Assembly: GCA_004154925.1 (NCBI GenBank)
Contig: QJNS01000007.1
Span: forward strand, 434,001-498,000
DNA length: 64,000 nucleotides
Reading direction: 5' to 3'
From: Monosporascus cannonballus
Lineage: Eukaryota > Ascomycota > Sordariomycetes > Xylariales
The position numbers and the translations under genes were made by a program. The stretch's first letter is position 1, and every line of letters begins with the position of its first letter. Below, one piece after another: positions 12,801-24,705 of this stretch. Under the pieces are notes generated by a model. That model did no database searches. It was given only the letters and a program-made list of their open reading frames with translations, and had not been told where the DNA came from.

Positions 12801-14640
12801 GTGGTAAGCTATTTGTCGTATCCTTATACCTGCATTTATCGTTATTATCGATCGAATATTAAAATTTTAATTTTTTTATTTATTAATAAGGAATAAAACG
12901 AATTTTACTTAATTAATTCCGCCGTTAATTAAAATTCCGTACTGGGGTATTTATAGTAATATTAAGATTATATCGTAATTTCCGAATAAAATAATATCGA
13001 AATTAACCGTTTAATATCGTTTTTGGATAAACATTTAGAAGTAATTAATTTCGCGTATGATTTTTCAGTTATCGTAAGCGAATTTCTAACCTTCGGCATT
13101 CGTTATTATATAAGGTTTTAATTTATATTTTTATAATAATTTAAACTTATTAATTATATTTGGTATAATATAATTTCCGCCTAAAATTCCGTAATTTATT
13201 AATGCAATATACTAATACGTTCCGATTCGTATTTCCAAAATAATAAGGTCGTTAACGTTTTTTATCGTTACGTTTAAAGCCTTTTTTAGGAATTCCCTTT
13301 AATTCCTTTAGGCTTTGTTATTTTGCGGTTTTCTTATAAATAATCTTTTTCTTTTAATTTTTATTTAACTTTATCGAATTTTGCTTATATTTCTTTGTTT
13401 AACGCGTTAAGCTATTATATTTAATACTATTGTCGGCATATAATTCCTTCGAACCGTATTAATTATTCTTAATTTTTTTGTAATTCTTTTCCTTATTAAA
13501 TAAATTATTCTGTTATATTTACAATTATATCCTATTATATGTCCTTTTGGCTATTATTTTAAAGACTTTTTATAAATTAACATATTTTTTAATAATCTTT
13601 TTTCGTAAGGATTTATAATAAATACCAATTAAAAATAAAAATCCGTAATAACTTTTTAATAATGCTTTTTTACCGTACGCTGGATTAATTTTTTTTCTGT
13701 TTAATAATTATAATAGTTATAATCATAAAAAGGGTTTTTTTTAAGGGTATTAATTTTTTTTCAAGCTAGCTTTTTATTTTGGCTAATTACTGGATATTTT
13801 TTAAGGTTATGGTTCGAAATTGTTAATATTATTATTTATTGTTTTTGTTATGTCCGGTACGGTTTGGAAAATCGAATCCCTTATAATATATACGGGTAAT
13901 TCGTACGTAAATATATTATTTTTATTTTTCGTAATTGGAATATTCTCGTCGTCGATAATGTACAGTGTATATTCTGCCGTATCGATCGGAAGTTCCGGAA
14001 TAAATTTCCTTTGCCCAATTTTGATATTTGCGTAATTATTTTCATAATACCTTTTGTTATATTCGCATTATTTATTAAGCCAACTTTTTAATTTTTCGCA
14101 TTTTTCGTCTAATTTTTTATCGTAATAATCCCTATTAAACTTTTTACCTAAGGCCTAATACGTATTTGGTTTGGATTATGTTAATAACCTTATTATTATT
14201 TCTTTAATTATTCCTAAATTACTTTTCTGGTATAGGGGTCCAGTTATTTTATCGTAACTTTTTAGGTTTTTTGTATTTATAAGCCTTATATCCTATTTTG
14301 CCATAATTAAAACATTTAATTTGGTTCTAATCCTATTTATAAGTAACGCCATGTTCCATAGGTCCTAACGCCGTTCCGTAAAAAATAAAAAATACATTTT
14401 TTTTCTTCTTTTAATTAAACTTATTATATCCCGAATATAAAGCATATTATTTTTTTTATCGTTTTTCAAACTGTTAATTATTAATCTTAATTACTTTTGC
14501 GATATACCAATTTTAAATAATTAATTATTTGATCCGAATAATTTTATTTTTTATATTATCTTTTAACCCTTTATAAAATATATCGATAAAGGCGTCGGTT
14601 TTATTAACTCCTTATCCAACCTTAGCTGCAAAATTTTTAA
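9900..14640 (-). pseudogene. R4 gag-pol relic
   Basis: Coding region of R4 on the minus strand, recognised by the RT box CYFDDIFIF (12081-12092 for YFDD, with Leu replaced by Phe) and by alignment order with R5 and R6. A chromodomain-like 3' end lies at about 9870-9960. Saturating C-to-T and G-to-A changes leave no frame open for more than about 70 codons. The open plus-strand frame at 13820-14035 is an antisense shadow. Confidence 0.75.
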
Positions 14641-15168
14641 AAATTACGGCATATTTAGATATAAATTTTTTTATCGGAATTATAAAAGTTATTAAGCTAT
14701 TAATCGTTTTTTATCCGGATTGCCGAAATTATTACGTATTTTGTTTTCGAAATTGGTATAAGTTTAAAAATTTCGTTAATAAAGTTTTCCTTATTTACTT
14801 TTTTTTATTTTTTTAAAAACTTTTTATAATAGGTTTAAATTAATTAACTGTATTTTTTATTAGGTATATTCCTATTATTAGAACCATATCCGCTAAATTA
14901 CTAAGGTTTAAGAAAGGAAAGGAAATTCGTACCTAAGTAAAAAAGGTTTAAGGGTTACTTTTTTTATCGTAGGATTTTGGTTTTTTCAGCTTTATGCGGG
15001 CGAAAAAAGATAAGGTAAATATAATTTTAAGCTGTCGAACTTCTTTCTTCAGCTTCCGAATTCAAGCCTAAAGCTGCTAAAAAGGGTTTTCTAAATACTA
15101 ATTAATATTTTAACAATATTGAATATTATTTAAAATTTACCGATATTATTAAACAAAAGTTTGTAACA

Positions 15169-15555
15169 TATAACGAATTATACAGTTTAACCAATTATTA
15201 AATCTTAAATCGACAGATTTATATTAACAGAAATATTATAAAAATCTGAAAAATAAATATAATAATATATTACGTTTCGTAATATTAAAAGTACTTTGAG
15301 TAACGAATTATTATTGCTAGTTAAAGTTATTTAAATTATGGAATTAATAAACGTATATATCTTTTTTCTTTAGCTGGATTATTACCAATAAGTTGGTGAT
15401 CCGGCTTACTGGCTTATTACCAGTGAGTTGGTGATCCGGCTCACTGGTTTACTATTAGTAAGCTGGTGATCCATCACGTGACCTGATTTACATAATTCTC
15501 TTAGCCTTCTCCGTTGCGACCGTTCCTGGAGGCCGTGGCTTGTCAGGTCGTAACA
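15169..15555 (-). repeat. R4 5' LTR
   Basis: 387 bp. The inner left edge is RIP-mutated (TATAACGAATTATACAG); the outer right 170 bp are clean. It holds the same tandem array at about 15385-15475. Confidence 0.88.
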
Positions 15556-15560
15556 CAAAG

Positions 15561-18500
15561 TTTGATTAAGTCGTTCTATTTGTCCATCCGTTTAAGGATA
15601 ATATGTTATTAAGAATTTAAGCTTGGTACCGATTTGTTTAAAGAAGCTAATGCCGAATTTGGAGGTAAATAACGTATCTTTATCGGAAATTATTTTTTCT
15701 GGTATTCCGTGTTTGTTTAAATAATGTTTAATAAAAGCGTATGTTAATTGTTCTGCCGTCGCGTTTTTTTAAAAGGTAAAAAGTACCCGTATTTGGTAAA
15801 TCTGTTAACGATTACCCATATTCCATCATACTTAACTCCAGTAACTAGGTTTTTAAATAAAGGCAAGCTAATCATGAAATCTTAAGTTATGGTGTTTTAT
15901 GTTTTATTAGGAATATCAATAAGTTATAATAACCCGTAAGGCTTATAACGTATTATTTTAGCCTTATTGTAAATATTACAATTCTTAATAATTATTTTGA
16001 TTATACGGCGTAGCTTAGGGAAATCGTATTCCTTTTGTAGCCGTCGGGTAGTTTTAAAAATTCTTTAATGCTTATATAATGGGTTTTCGTAGAATTTCTT
16101 TACGAATTGTTCCTGTTGATCCTTAAGAACATAAATTTTGCCATAGTACAGTAGTTAATCCTTTGATTATCCTTTTAGCTGCTAAATTTCTTTCTGTTCC
16201 TTTATATCGTAAAAATTCTGGAACTATATTAAAAGTTCGAAAGATGGTTTCCTTAAAATTTCGCATAATTATGCAGTGCTATCCTAGTTATATTATAGCA
16301 TTTACATATTTCTTTTGGGAATTTTGGAGTTGTAATTTCCTTTACGATTAAAAATATCCGTTTGGATATTTTCTTTTTTAGTATAATATATCCTAAAATT
16401 AAATCTTGACAGAAAAATTATTTATTTTTTGTATTATTTGTTTAGTTCTTAAGTTTTAATAAATTAGGTAAAATCTTTGTAATTAAAATAAATATCGAAG
16501 GGTTTTTTCATTCCGCTGAAAAAAAGTTTCTATTTTTTAAAAATATTAATAATCGCCAGCAATTCTTTGTCGTAAATTGGGTATTTAAGTTCTGCATTTC
16601 AGAGTGCGTTTAAGTAATATGCCACTGGGTACTATTTGCCGTTATCCTCTAGTTATTTTAGGACGGTACTTAATATATAATTTAAAACATCCGTTTTTAA
16701 GCGTTTTTTTTATTTGCGTTAAGTAATCTCATTATGAGTTTACTGGTAATTACATCCTTTAATATTTAGAACATTTTCTTCGTATTTTCTGGAAGTTCAA
16801 ATTCCTTTTTTACGTATTTCTTGGTAATAAACTTTGGTAACGGCCTAATTATGTTTCCGTATCCCTTAATTAGGCCGCGTACGTAACCCGTAAATCTTAA
16901 GATCTGCCGGATATTTATAACGGTCGCCTTATTAAGGATAAGCTAATTCTTAACTGCTTCCATTTTAAAGCGTTAAATCTGAATTTGGCCGGGGGTAAAA
17001 GTATATCCCAGAAAATCTAGTATCTGCGTATGCCATACGTTTTTGGCTGGATTAATTCGGATGTTTGCTTCGCCCAAAATCTAGAGCATTTAAGCGACCT
17101 GCTTTTTGTACTCCTTAAGGGTCTCGGAATAAATAAGGATATCGTCAAGGTAGACGAACACAAACTTATTTAGGAATTTTCTAAGAATAGTTATGATTAA
17201 TCGTTGGAAATTGGCGGAAGTATTAGTAAGTCCCATAGGTATTATTCTGTATTCGTAAAGTCCATATATTATTCTGAATACCGTTTTCCATTTTTCTCAT
17301 TTTGTTATTTTAATACGGTAATAACCATTTCGGAGGTTAAATGCAATAAACCATTTTACTTTGCTAACGTTCTTTTTTAACGTATTTATAAAGGTCAGAA
17401 AATATGCGTTTTTAATCGTAATATTATTTAACTATATGTAGTCGATTACCTTTCTAAAAACTAGATCTCCGTCTTTATTAATTTTTTACTTTTTATCTTT
17501 GGTTTTTGGTACCATAAAAACGGGGTATCCTGCGGGAGAATCAAAAGGTTAAATATATTCTTTTTTTAGGTTAAATTAGATACTTTTTTATAAGGCCTTT
17601 AATTTGTTAAAGTTTATATGGTAAATCTTGTAAAATTTAAGATGATATTTTTCTTTAATAGGTATTATGTGATCCCATTAATTATATAATAATAATTCGT
17701 AATTTTCTTTATCCTTAAATAATTTCTTAAACCGTTAATATTTAAGTGGTATTATGAAGGCTTAATTTACAATCTGGACTTCCTTAATAACAAAACAGAT
17801 TTTTTGGTTATCTTTTTTAAATGGCTTATTTTTCTATAAAAATATTTAATACTTTTAATTAATACGTAAATTACTGGACCTAAACCATAACATTCCCAGG
17901 ATAATGTCGTATCCGGAAATATCGGCAATATCCAGCGAAATCCGTTTTTGGTATCCTTAAATTCGTATTAAAAGTTTTTCAATTTTTCGAAGGATTCGTC
18001 CGTTTTCGTATGTAAACAAGTTTCCGTTTACCGTACGTAACTTATAAAACTTTAATTTATATTTCCAGGAAATCTAATACTTTTTTGTTACCATAAAAAA
18101 AATAAAATTATTTTTTACTTTTAAATCGATTATAACTTTAAACGTTTTATTTTTATATTATAAAGGAATTTCGATCTGGTTACGTCGTGCCTTAATTGCC
18201 TTACATAAGGTTTTATATATTAAGATTTTTCGATACTTTACTTTCGAACGCCTTTGCTATTTTTTAATTAATATAATTTGCTTGCAAAAAAGCGTTTCCA
18301 TTTTCGAACCTTTTTAACCGCATATTTGGTACAATAATTATCTATATACTTGTATTATTTTTTTTGCCCAATTAGCACCCGAAAGTAATCGTTTTTTTTT
18401 GGCTTAATCCTTAATTTTGCACTTTTTGAATTATGGAATTAAAAAAGTGTATTTCCGAAAAAAATGTTTTTATATTTAGGAGCTCGTATTAAATGTAAAG

Positions 18501-20300
18501 CGTTAAAGCGTAACAAAAGCATTTTTGCGATATGGCTTTTCGACTCCGTTCTAAATTAGAATATAAGTAATAAAACCTGGGGTATTTTGGCTATCGGGGG
18601 GTTTCTATATATCTGTACGCGTTATTTAATTCGATAAGTATTTTTTCGTCTTATCCAAGCCAAAAGTCGTTATTTTCTTTGGCTTTAAAATGGACGAAAT
18701 AATCCTTACGGTAATAAGCGGTAAAATGTAATAAGTTATAAAAGTTTACCGGTAATATCTTTCGATAAATAATATATTTTAGGAATTCGCAAAATTCCGA
18801 AAATAATTATTTATAATTATTAATATTTAGTCGAAATTAATTATCCTTTATGTATATTTTATACTTCTGGGAATTAAGGTAATACTGGTATCCTAATTCC
18901 ATAATTATTCTGGAAACCGTTTATTCTGGGTAATATTTATAGGTTTTAACCTTAAAATCCTAATAAATTAAATAATTTTCATATTCTGGGATATCGTTTT
19001 AAATTTAAATAATTATAGCAATAATAAATTCTAGCTGGCAAAAAATCGAACTAATTTTTTTTTCCTTTTCGTTTACTTTATTATTTATTTTTTGTTCAAT
19101 TACTTTAACTTTTTTCTGGGATTAAGGAATTTTTCTTTTCTTGGAATCTCTTTTGGCAGAAAAACGACATTTGCTTTTAAAATAACCCTTTTTGCCATAA
19201 TTAAAACATTTTATTTTGAATTTGTTTTTCTTGGATTTTTTTCGAAACGGAATTCGTTTTCTTTTAAAGCTTACCTTTATCCTTCTTGGTTCGATTATTA
19301 GAACTTTTATTATCGTTCCGTTTGCCGGTCCCCTTTTTCCCGAAATACCGATTAAAAATACGTCGGTCGGCAATAATAACTTTGTCGGTATATTTTATAA
19401 AGGATTTTATTTTAGGTTCTATATACAGTTTATCCTTAACCTAAAGTTTTAAGCCGTTATAATAAAAATAAAATAATACGTTTTTTAATAAATTAAAAAT
19501 AATTACCAAGTAATTAAATTCGGTTATATATTTGGATATTAACTTAATCTGACGAAAAAAATAAAATTACTTAATTATATGTTATTTTTTATTTAAATTT
19601 TGAAATAAAATTCCTATTTTTTTTGGAAATATTTATATTTATTAAAAATATAATTAATTATATCTAAAATTTTGTTAGGATAATTTTGCAGGTAATCTTT
19701 CATAATTAATTCGAATTATAAAAAAGCTTTTTCAGTAAATAATTAAAAAATAATTATCATTTTTTAATAATTTTCCGTTAAAAAACTTTTATAGAATTTA
19801 AAGTAAAATCTGGCTTAAACCAAAAATCCTTTTATATCCGTAAATCCATTATAAGGCTTAAAGGGAATTGGTTTATAGCCCTTAACGTTAGGTATTCCGT
19901 AGTAACTAAAAGGTAATACTGTTCTTTTTCGTAATTAATTTGCGCTAAACAATAACAGAATCGAAATTCTCTGTTATTATGATTGTTCCGCGCCGTACAA
20001 AAATAATTAAAAACCACTTCTTTAACTTCGTCCTCTAGGGAAGCCGAATTGTAAGAAAGCCGGTTTCCTTTCTTTGGCGAATCGAATATTTTCCTTTTTT
20101 ATGCTTTTGACCTTTTGGGCTAAAAGGTCCAATTTTTCTTCCATAATAAGTTTTTTTTCTCTAATTAAGTATTCTGGTATTTTTTCTTTTTGATTTCCGG
20201 CTAGGTATTTTTTTCGTTTTTACTTGTTTTAGCCCTTTACACCTTAATTATCTCCTTTATAAGTAAAGGTTGTTATTAAGGTTAAAAGGAAAAAGGGCCT
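15561..20300 (-). pseudogene. R3 gag-pol relic
   Basis: Most of the R3 coding region read on the minus strand. The best-preserved part is reverse transcriptase: FVFVYLDDILIYSET around 17115-17160, with both catalytic aspartates intact, then an LKEYKKQVA-like stretch. Upstream in the element (higher coordinates) the minus frame at 19122-19373 holds CFNYGKKGYFKSKC, a CCHC zinc knuckle in which the second Cys and the His have become Tyr, as expected from G-to-A and C-to-T changes. Stops occur throughout. The rest of the interior, including the 3' end of the coding region, lies at 7425-8849 beyond R4. Confidence 0.78.
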
Positions 20301-20536
20301 TTTTAAAATCGAATGGTCGAGGGTGCCATGTTATTAATTAATTGGAAAATTTCTTTAATAAGGAATAAATCGTCAAGTTTTATTAATAACACTTTACTGG
20401 CTAATAACGGGAATCGGGTATATTATTTATCTTTTGAATGTCGTCCTATATTATCCTTTATATTAAGTTCAAAAAAGCTTATGCCTTAATTAGGCTTTAA
20501 ATTGTTCGTTAGCTATTAATTAAGGAATTATTAAAC

Positions 20537-20958
20537 TATAACAAACTTATTATATATTTACTTAAAGGTATAAATAATATCCGAAATGGGGTTTTGATTT
20601 GCAGATAATAATAAAACGGCGAATAATTTAATGGTTTATTCGTTAAAAAAATTTAAAGATTTTTCCCTTAATTAGAAAACGGTATAGTTACCTTTGGATT
20701 AAAAGCTTAGATTAATAGCTAAAAAGCAAAAACTAAGTAAATAGCTATTTACAAGAAAAACCGATCCATTATATATCCTAATTCCTCAAAATGAGTATAT
20801 CGTGGGTCTATATAATTTATATAATCTGATCAATCCATTAGATCACCTAGATCACCTTATCTGGGCCAAGAACTTCCTTCCGGAGTTCAGCCGTGGCGGT
20901 CCCACGCTAGGCCTTAAAGGTTGGCCTCCTTAAAACAGGAACCCCTGTTCCTGTAACA
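20537..20958 (-). repeat. R3 5' LTR
   Basis: 422 bp, the same length as its partner. The outer (right) edge is clean, for example CCGGAGTTCAGCCGTGGCGG; the inner edge is mutated. Confidence 0.87.
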
Positions 20959-21181
20959 AACGAACAGTAATAGTAAAAATTAATATATATATATATGCTT
21001 ATTATTTCCATAGTTTAAATAGTTTCAGCTTGTAATATAACATCATTACCCAAGGCACCCTTGGAATTACGAGACGTAATACGATTACTATATTCATTAC
21101 TTAGATTTCTACGATATTCCTACTAACATAAACCCGTACGACTAAGGTTTACAAGTTGGTTAAACCTCCCTAGCCGTCACA
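20959..21181 (+). repeat. R2 3' LTR, second part
   Basis: Continues the LTR after R3 and ends TAGCCGTCACA. The last 100 bp, the outer edge, keep CpA and TpG dinucleotides, unlike the first part. Confidence 0.85.
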
Positions 21182-21185
21182 GTTA

Positions 21186-21518
21186 TTAAACCTTTAAAAG
21201 TTCTTTTTCGGCAATACGTTCCTTTAATTTCAGATAATCCTCCTTAACAACCAATTTCCGGTATTCAAATTCGGAAAAACTAAAAAGATCACAAAAACCC
21301 CCGTAAGAAGTACAAAATACATATTTCCCCGAACTGCGATAAGTTTTGCAAATTTTGTTTTCAAACTTGTAGCGGGAACAGAAAATATTCAAGAACATGA
21401 TAAAACCAAGGCGGTTAATTCGTTTTGAAAAAACGAAAGCATTAATACGTTTGCGAAACTTGGACTTTTTAATGCGACCCGATATAATAAGTATGAAAAA
21501 AGGAAGGTTACTTACCAA
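21186..21518 (-). CDS. Antisense reading frame near the 3' LTR of R1, Cys-containing, coiled-coil tail
   Basis: Open frame of 110 codons on the strand opposite to R1, between its pol relic and 3' LTR. The middle contains KICKTYRSSGKYVFC then GGFCDLF, a cysteine-spaced segment that could be a zinc site damaged by Cys-to-Tyr changes. The C-terminus (EDYLKLKERIAEKELLK) has a charged heptad pattern typical of a coiled coil. Similar Cys-bearing antisense segments lie at the same place in R5 (about 32200-32560) and R9 (about 63420-63660). The family is not recognised. It may encode a small DNA-binding or Gag-associated accessory protein, or be a remnant of a captured gene. Start codon and expression are uncertain. 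Confidence 0.4.
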   Translation of the reverse strand: MVSNLPFFILIISGRIKKSKFRKRINAFVFSKRINRLGFIMFLNIFCSRYKFENKICKTYRSSGKYVFCTSYGGFCDLFSFSEFEYRKLVVKEDYLKLKERIAEKELLKV

Positions 21519-21577
21519 ACACCAGCAAACGAATAATTTGATCTTTAAGGATAAAAATCTTGGAAAAGGGAAGATCG

Positions 21578-21681
21578 TATTATGATCTAACGGTTTTGGC
21601 TCCTAAAAACGGTCGGGATCCTAAAAAGCCAGACCCCGACCCAGCTAAAAGGTTACGTAACTGGATTAAAGAACTTAAAGG
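21578..21681 (+). repeat. R1 3' LTR, first part (split by X1)
   Basis: 104 bp from TATTATGATC to the X1 target site AACTTAAAGG (21672-21681). Confidence 0.78.
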
Positions 21682-24003
21682 TTGCCTCATCGTGATCAGG
21701 ACCCCATTTTGGAGGTTGTGGCTGCGCCTGCGGCGCAGCAGCCGTAGCCACAGCTATAGCTTTTAATCAAGAAGTATCTGTTAGGGGTCCAATATATCAG
21801 CTAAACTCCTTTAAGAATAATACTTACAAAAATAACAAAACCTCCAAAATAAGGCCTGATGGCGAATTGTGATTTTTTCGTTCCATTTGGTGCGCTCCTA
21901 TATAAATTCGCAAAATTTATCATTATTAACTTTGGCAATATATATTAATTACGAAGCTCCCAGTACTTTAACCTATATGATTTAACACAAAATTGAAATT
22001 TTTATCTTTTAATATAATAATAATCCTAATTAATACGAAATAAAGATTGTTACAGTAAAACAAATGGCCCAAAATCCCGATTGGTACATATTATAGCTTT
22101 TTACCCCCTTTAAGCCAGTACGATAATAATATAACCTTATAAGCTAAAATAATAATACATAAAGCTTAAAATCGCCCGTAACAAGCCCCGAAATATATTC
22201 TTTTTTTAATTAGGTAAATGCGGGTAATGTATTTAAAGGTTTGAGTTAAATACCTTAATTTTTCGAATACTTAATTTTCCAAAGCGAAACGTTTATTTTT
22301 ATCCGATATCTTTACCGGTTTCTTACCGATATAGACATAATTAACCTATATACTAACGTTATGTGTACGGCCGATAATTTTATAGAAACTTTGCGCCGTT
22401 GGTTTTGTTCGCCTTATATTAAGGGTTATGCTTGGCGGGTAAGGGCGTATTTTACGGAAAAAACAGGTCGATACGGTATATAATTTAAGTTTCGGAAAGC
22501 TGGATATTTTTTTCGTTATTGAAATAAGTTTCGGAAAGTCCTTAATTATTTAAGTTTTTTTTAATAACCGATTTAATTATTATTTAGGTTGCAGTATTAA
22601 TTAAGCTGGCAAAAAAATAATAAAATTTTATATTAATAATTTTATATTTTGTTTTTATCCTGATATCCGCGGATATGAAAAAGCTTAATTTAGAAATATT
22701 CGACCGTATAATTGCCGGACGGTATAACTATATTATTTTTAATTTTAAATAAATATCGAACGATTAATTCCAAATTGTTATATTAAATTTTGTTTTCGAA
22801 CGATAATATGGTTTCGTTATTATTAACGAAATATATTTATTATTAGAATAAAAAGATTTCCGGCCTAAATATATTAATATCTGTAATTTACATTTTATTT
22901 TCCTTACCCATATATATTAGTTTATATATATAGCAACTGCTAATAATACCATAAAGAAAAAAATTGCGAAATATAACGGCTTTCGTTAAATTGGCGGCCT
23001 AACTGGATATAGCTATAAGGCGGAGGTCTGGTATTTTAATATTAATTATTCCGAAATCGATATTATTATTTTTTTTATACTTAGAAATTAATATTCGAAT
23101 TGAAAGTACTTAAATTTCTTAATAATTAATGCATCCGGATTATTAAGTAATATCCCCCTAATCCAGCTTAATATTTTGTGTTTTATTATTAAGATTATTA
23201 TTTATATTGATAATAGGGCGAAAACCATAGATATTCGTAATTACCTGGTTTAAGAACTTAAACCAGTTAAGGATAAGCATTTTTACAAAGCGTTAACTTT
23301 CGTCCAAAGTAATATGGATCATATTAACTTCGAATAATAATTTTTTCGACGGGCGGCGGAATCCAAGCCTTTTTGCGAAAGCTATAAGCTCCCCGTATAA
23401 TATATTATGGTATCTGTATATAACGGGATCCTGATTAGCAGAAACTAGAAATTTCTGCCAATTTTTGCATGTTAACAGCCGTTCGCGTATTCGTTTTTTT
23501 TTAATACGTTAATTAATCGGTTGATCCGAGCGGTCGAACTGGTAGCTCGGTTTAAATCGTCGCAAAAAACCTAACCACGAATAAAATTTTTAAACGTTAT
23601 GTTGGTTTTTTTATGTTGATGCCAGAAATTCAAGGTACGCGTACGTATGTTCTGTTTTAAGGGCGTAGCCCGGTAGAACTGGGAGAATTCGGATTTATCG
23701 TGTTCTGAGAGGGGGGATGATGACGCGATAGGCTCGGGCTGCAGCTGTGATAATAAGCCATGACAGAAACAACGGTATATATATAGAAAAACGTCTTGTT
23801 GTTGAGTTATTACGGATTTTTGTTTTTTTGAAGAGGCAAATGTACCAAACGAAGCCGTTTTTACGCAATTACAACTCAGGCCTCGCTGGCTCGTTACGGG
23901 GATTTGGGATTTGATTGGTTAATATTTAGCGTTGTGGAGCGGTACTTGAGTGACTTTGAAAAAATTGGGAAAACGAGCCAGGGAGGCCTGAGCTAGCTGA
24001 GGT
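21682..24003. mobile_element. X1: unclassified 2.3-kb insertion with 10-bp TSD
   Basis: Lies between two perfect copies of AACTTAAAGG (21672-21681 and 24004-24013) within the R1 LTR. The left end is GC-rich and holds a stem-loop (CTGCGCC/GGCGCAG at about 21725-21741). The middle, 21850-23600, is AT-rich and RIP-mutated. The last 130 bp contain two imperfect inverted repeats of about 23 bp (about 23871-23893 and 23970-23992, core CTCAGGCCT). A minus-strand stretch at about 23250-23480 reads protein-like (YHNILYGELIAFAKRLGFRR) but I cannot assign it. No LTR or clear terminal inverted repeat was found. A 10-bp TSD would suit a Mutator-like DNA transposon, but that is inference. Confidence 0.55.
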
Positions 24004-24013
24004 AACTTAAAGG

Positions 24014-24324
24014 CCCTAGTTAATCAAAAAGGCTTAAGCCGGTTAAACACCAAAGGAAGCTTAAAGGAGCTTAAGAAGACTTAACCAGAAAAGTGTTATT
24101 AAGTCGTAATAAGTACCTTATGCTAAAAAAAAGATATATACTTTTATTATTTCCATAATTTGGATAGTTTCAGTTTGTAATATAATATCGTTACCTAATG
24201 CACCTTTGGTATTACGAGACGTAATACGTTATTATATTTATTGCTCAGATTCCCACAATATTCCTGCTAACATAAACCCGTACAACTAAGGTTTAATAGT
24301 TGGTTAAACCCCCTAGCCGTCACA
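24014..24324 (+). repeat. R1 3' LTR, second part
   Basis: Resumes after the second copy of AACTTAAAGG (24004-24013) and ends GCCGTCACA. Its outer end is clean of RIP changes. Confidence 0.78.
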
Positions 24325-24564
24325 CGATTGCTTTTGAGGTTTTCCTAAATAACTTTTTTCCAAGCGTATATTTATTTAGCTTATAAAGCATAATAAATTA
24401 TGTAATTTCGCCAAACTAGGCTATTCGCATTAAATTTTGCTTAATTTATAAAATAAAACAATTATTATATAAATTAATATGTATTTAATAATAATCTTGT
24501 TTTTAAAATAAATAAAACTTTTAATTCGTTATGTTTTAATATTATTATAATTTTTATCTAATAG
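24325..24564. other. AT-rich spacer, nothing recognised
   Basis: 240 bp of AT-rich sequence between R1 and the first GGGTACCC cluster. No open frame, repeat boundary or RNA gene seen. Confidence 0.6.
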
Positions 24565-24705
24565 GTACCCGTGGGTAGTTAGTTCGTAGGTAGGTAATCG
24601 TGGGTATTTTTGAAAAAACATGCCAAGACTACCCACGGTTACCCACCTACGGTCGTGGGTAGTCCGTGGGTACACATTGGGTACCCATTGCAAACCCTAT
24701 CCCCC
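24565..24705. repeat. GGGTACCC-type palindromic repeat cluster
   Basis: About 140 bp densely packed with variants of TACCCGTGGGTA and TGGGTACCCA in both orientations, plus GCCAAGAC. The same vocabulary fills P1 at 26748-27249, so this is probably a second, smaller or eroded copy. No target duplication could be defined. Confidence 0.65.

Larger units (their letters stand above)
8855..15555 (-). mobile_element. R4: full-length Ty3/gypsy element on minus strand
   Basis: 6.7 kb with LTRs at 8855-9240 and 15169-15555 and the perfect TSD CAAAG at 8850-8854 and 15556-15560. On the minus strand the LTR starts TGTTACGACCTGAC and ends CATAGCTCGTCACA. Reverse transcriptase reads CYFDDIFIF on the minus strand, with the YFDD box at 12081-12092. 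The interior is extremely AT-rich with stops in every frame. It is related to R2, R5, R6 and R9: the plus-strand shadow frame at 13820-14035 resembles the shadow frames at 173-418 and 58953-59138. It is the innermost and youngest insertion of the left block. Confidence 0.9.
7003..20958 (-). mobile_element. R3: Ty3/gypsy element on minus strand, split by R4
   Basis: Two 422-bp LTRs (7003-7424 and 20537-20958) enclose about 6.4 kb of own interior once R4 is removed. Read on the minus strand the LTRs start TGTTACAGGAACAGG. The TSD is GACGA (6998-7002) against AACGA (20959-20963), one G-to-A change. RT is readable as FVFVYLDDILIYSET on the minus strand, with YLDD at 17141-17152. Gag keeps a zinc-knuckle remnant near 19150-19210. 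It belongs to a different LTR family from R2. R4 inserted at 8850, so R3 is the older of the two. Confidence 0.88.
1..21181 (+). mobile_element. R2: RIP-degraded Ty3/gypsy element, 5' end outside window, carrying nested insertions
   Basis: Plus-strand LTR retrotransposon. Its 5' LTR lies before the window and its 3' LTR is split (6836-7002 and 20959-21181, 390 bp together). Own sequence is 1-812, 2323-2417, 2624-5738, 5869-7002 and 20959-21181, apart from TSD copies. The bases at 270-410 match 40800-40940 of the complete element R6, which places the missing 5' LTR about 1.3 kb upstream of the window. RT is recognised by ICYLDDIFIF, with YLDD at 3806-3817. A chromodomain-like tail follows at about 6060-6180. 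Stops and frameshifts are frequent. Insertions S1, S2, S3 and R3 are placed by their TSDs. Confidence 0.88.
21182..24324 (+). mobile_element. R1: 3' end of the outermost LTR element of the left block
   Basis: After the R2 3' LTR another element resumes: 396 bp of interior (21182-21577) ending in the purine tract AAAAGGGAAGATCG, then a 3' LTR starting TATTATGATC at 21578. X1 interrupts that LTR, which continues at 24014 and ends TAGCCGTCACA at 24324 (415 bp without X1). The rest of R1 must lie left of the window, beyond R2. The 5' end and TSD cannot be checked here. Confidence 0.78.

Noticed and set aside
19122..19452. Overlapping open frames on both strands near 19.1-19.4 kb as separate genes
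   Set aside because: The minus frame is the R3 Gag zinc-knuckle remnant and the plus frames are its shadows.
23649..23875. TGTTCTG...TTACA segment considered as a solo copia-type LTR within X1
   Set aside because: No flanking duplication was found, so the boundaries cannot be supported.
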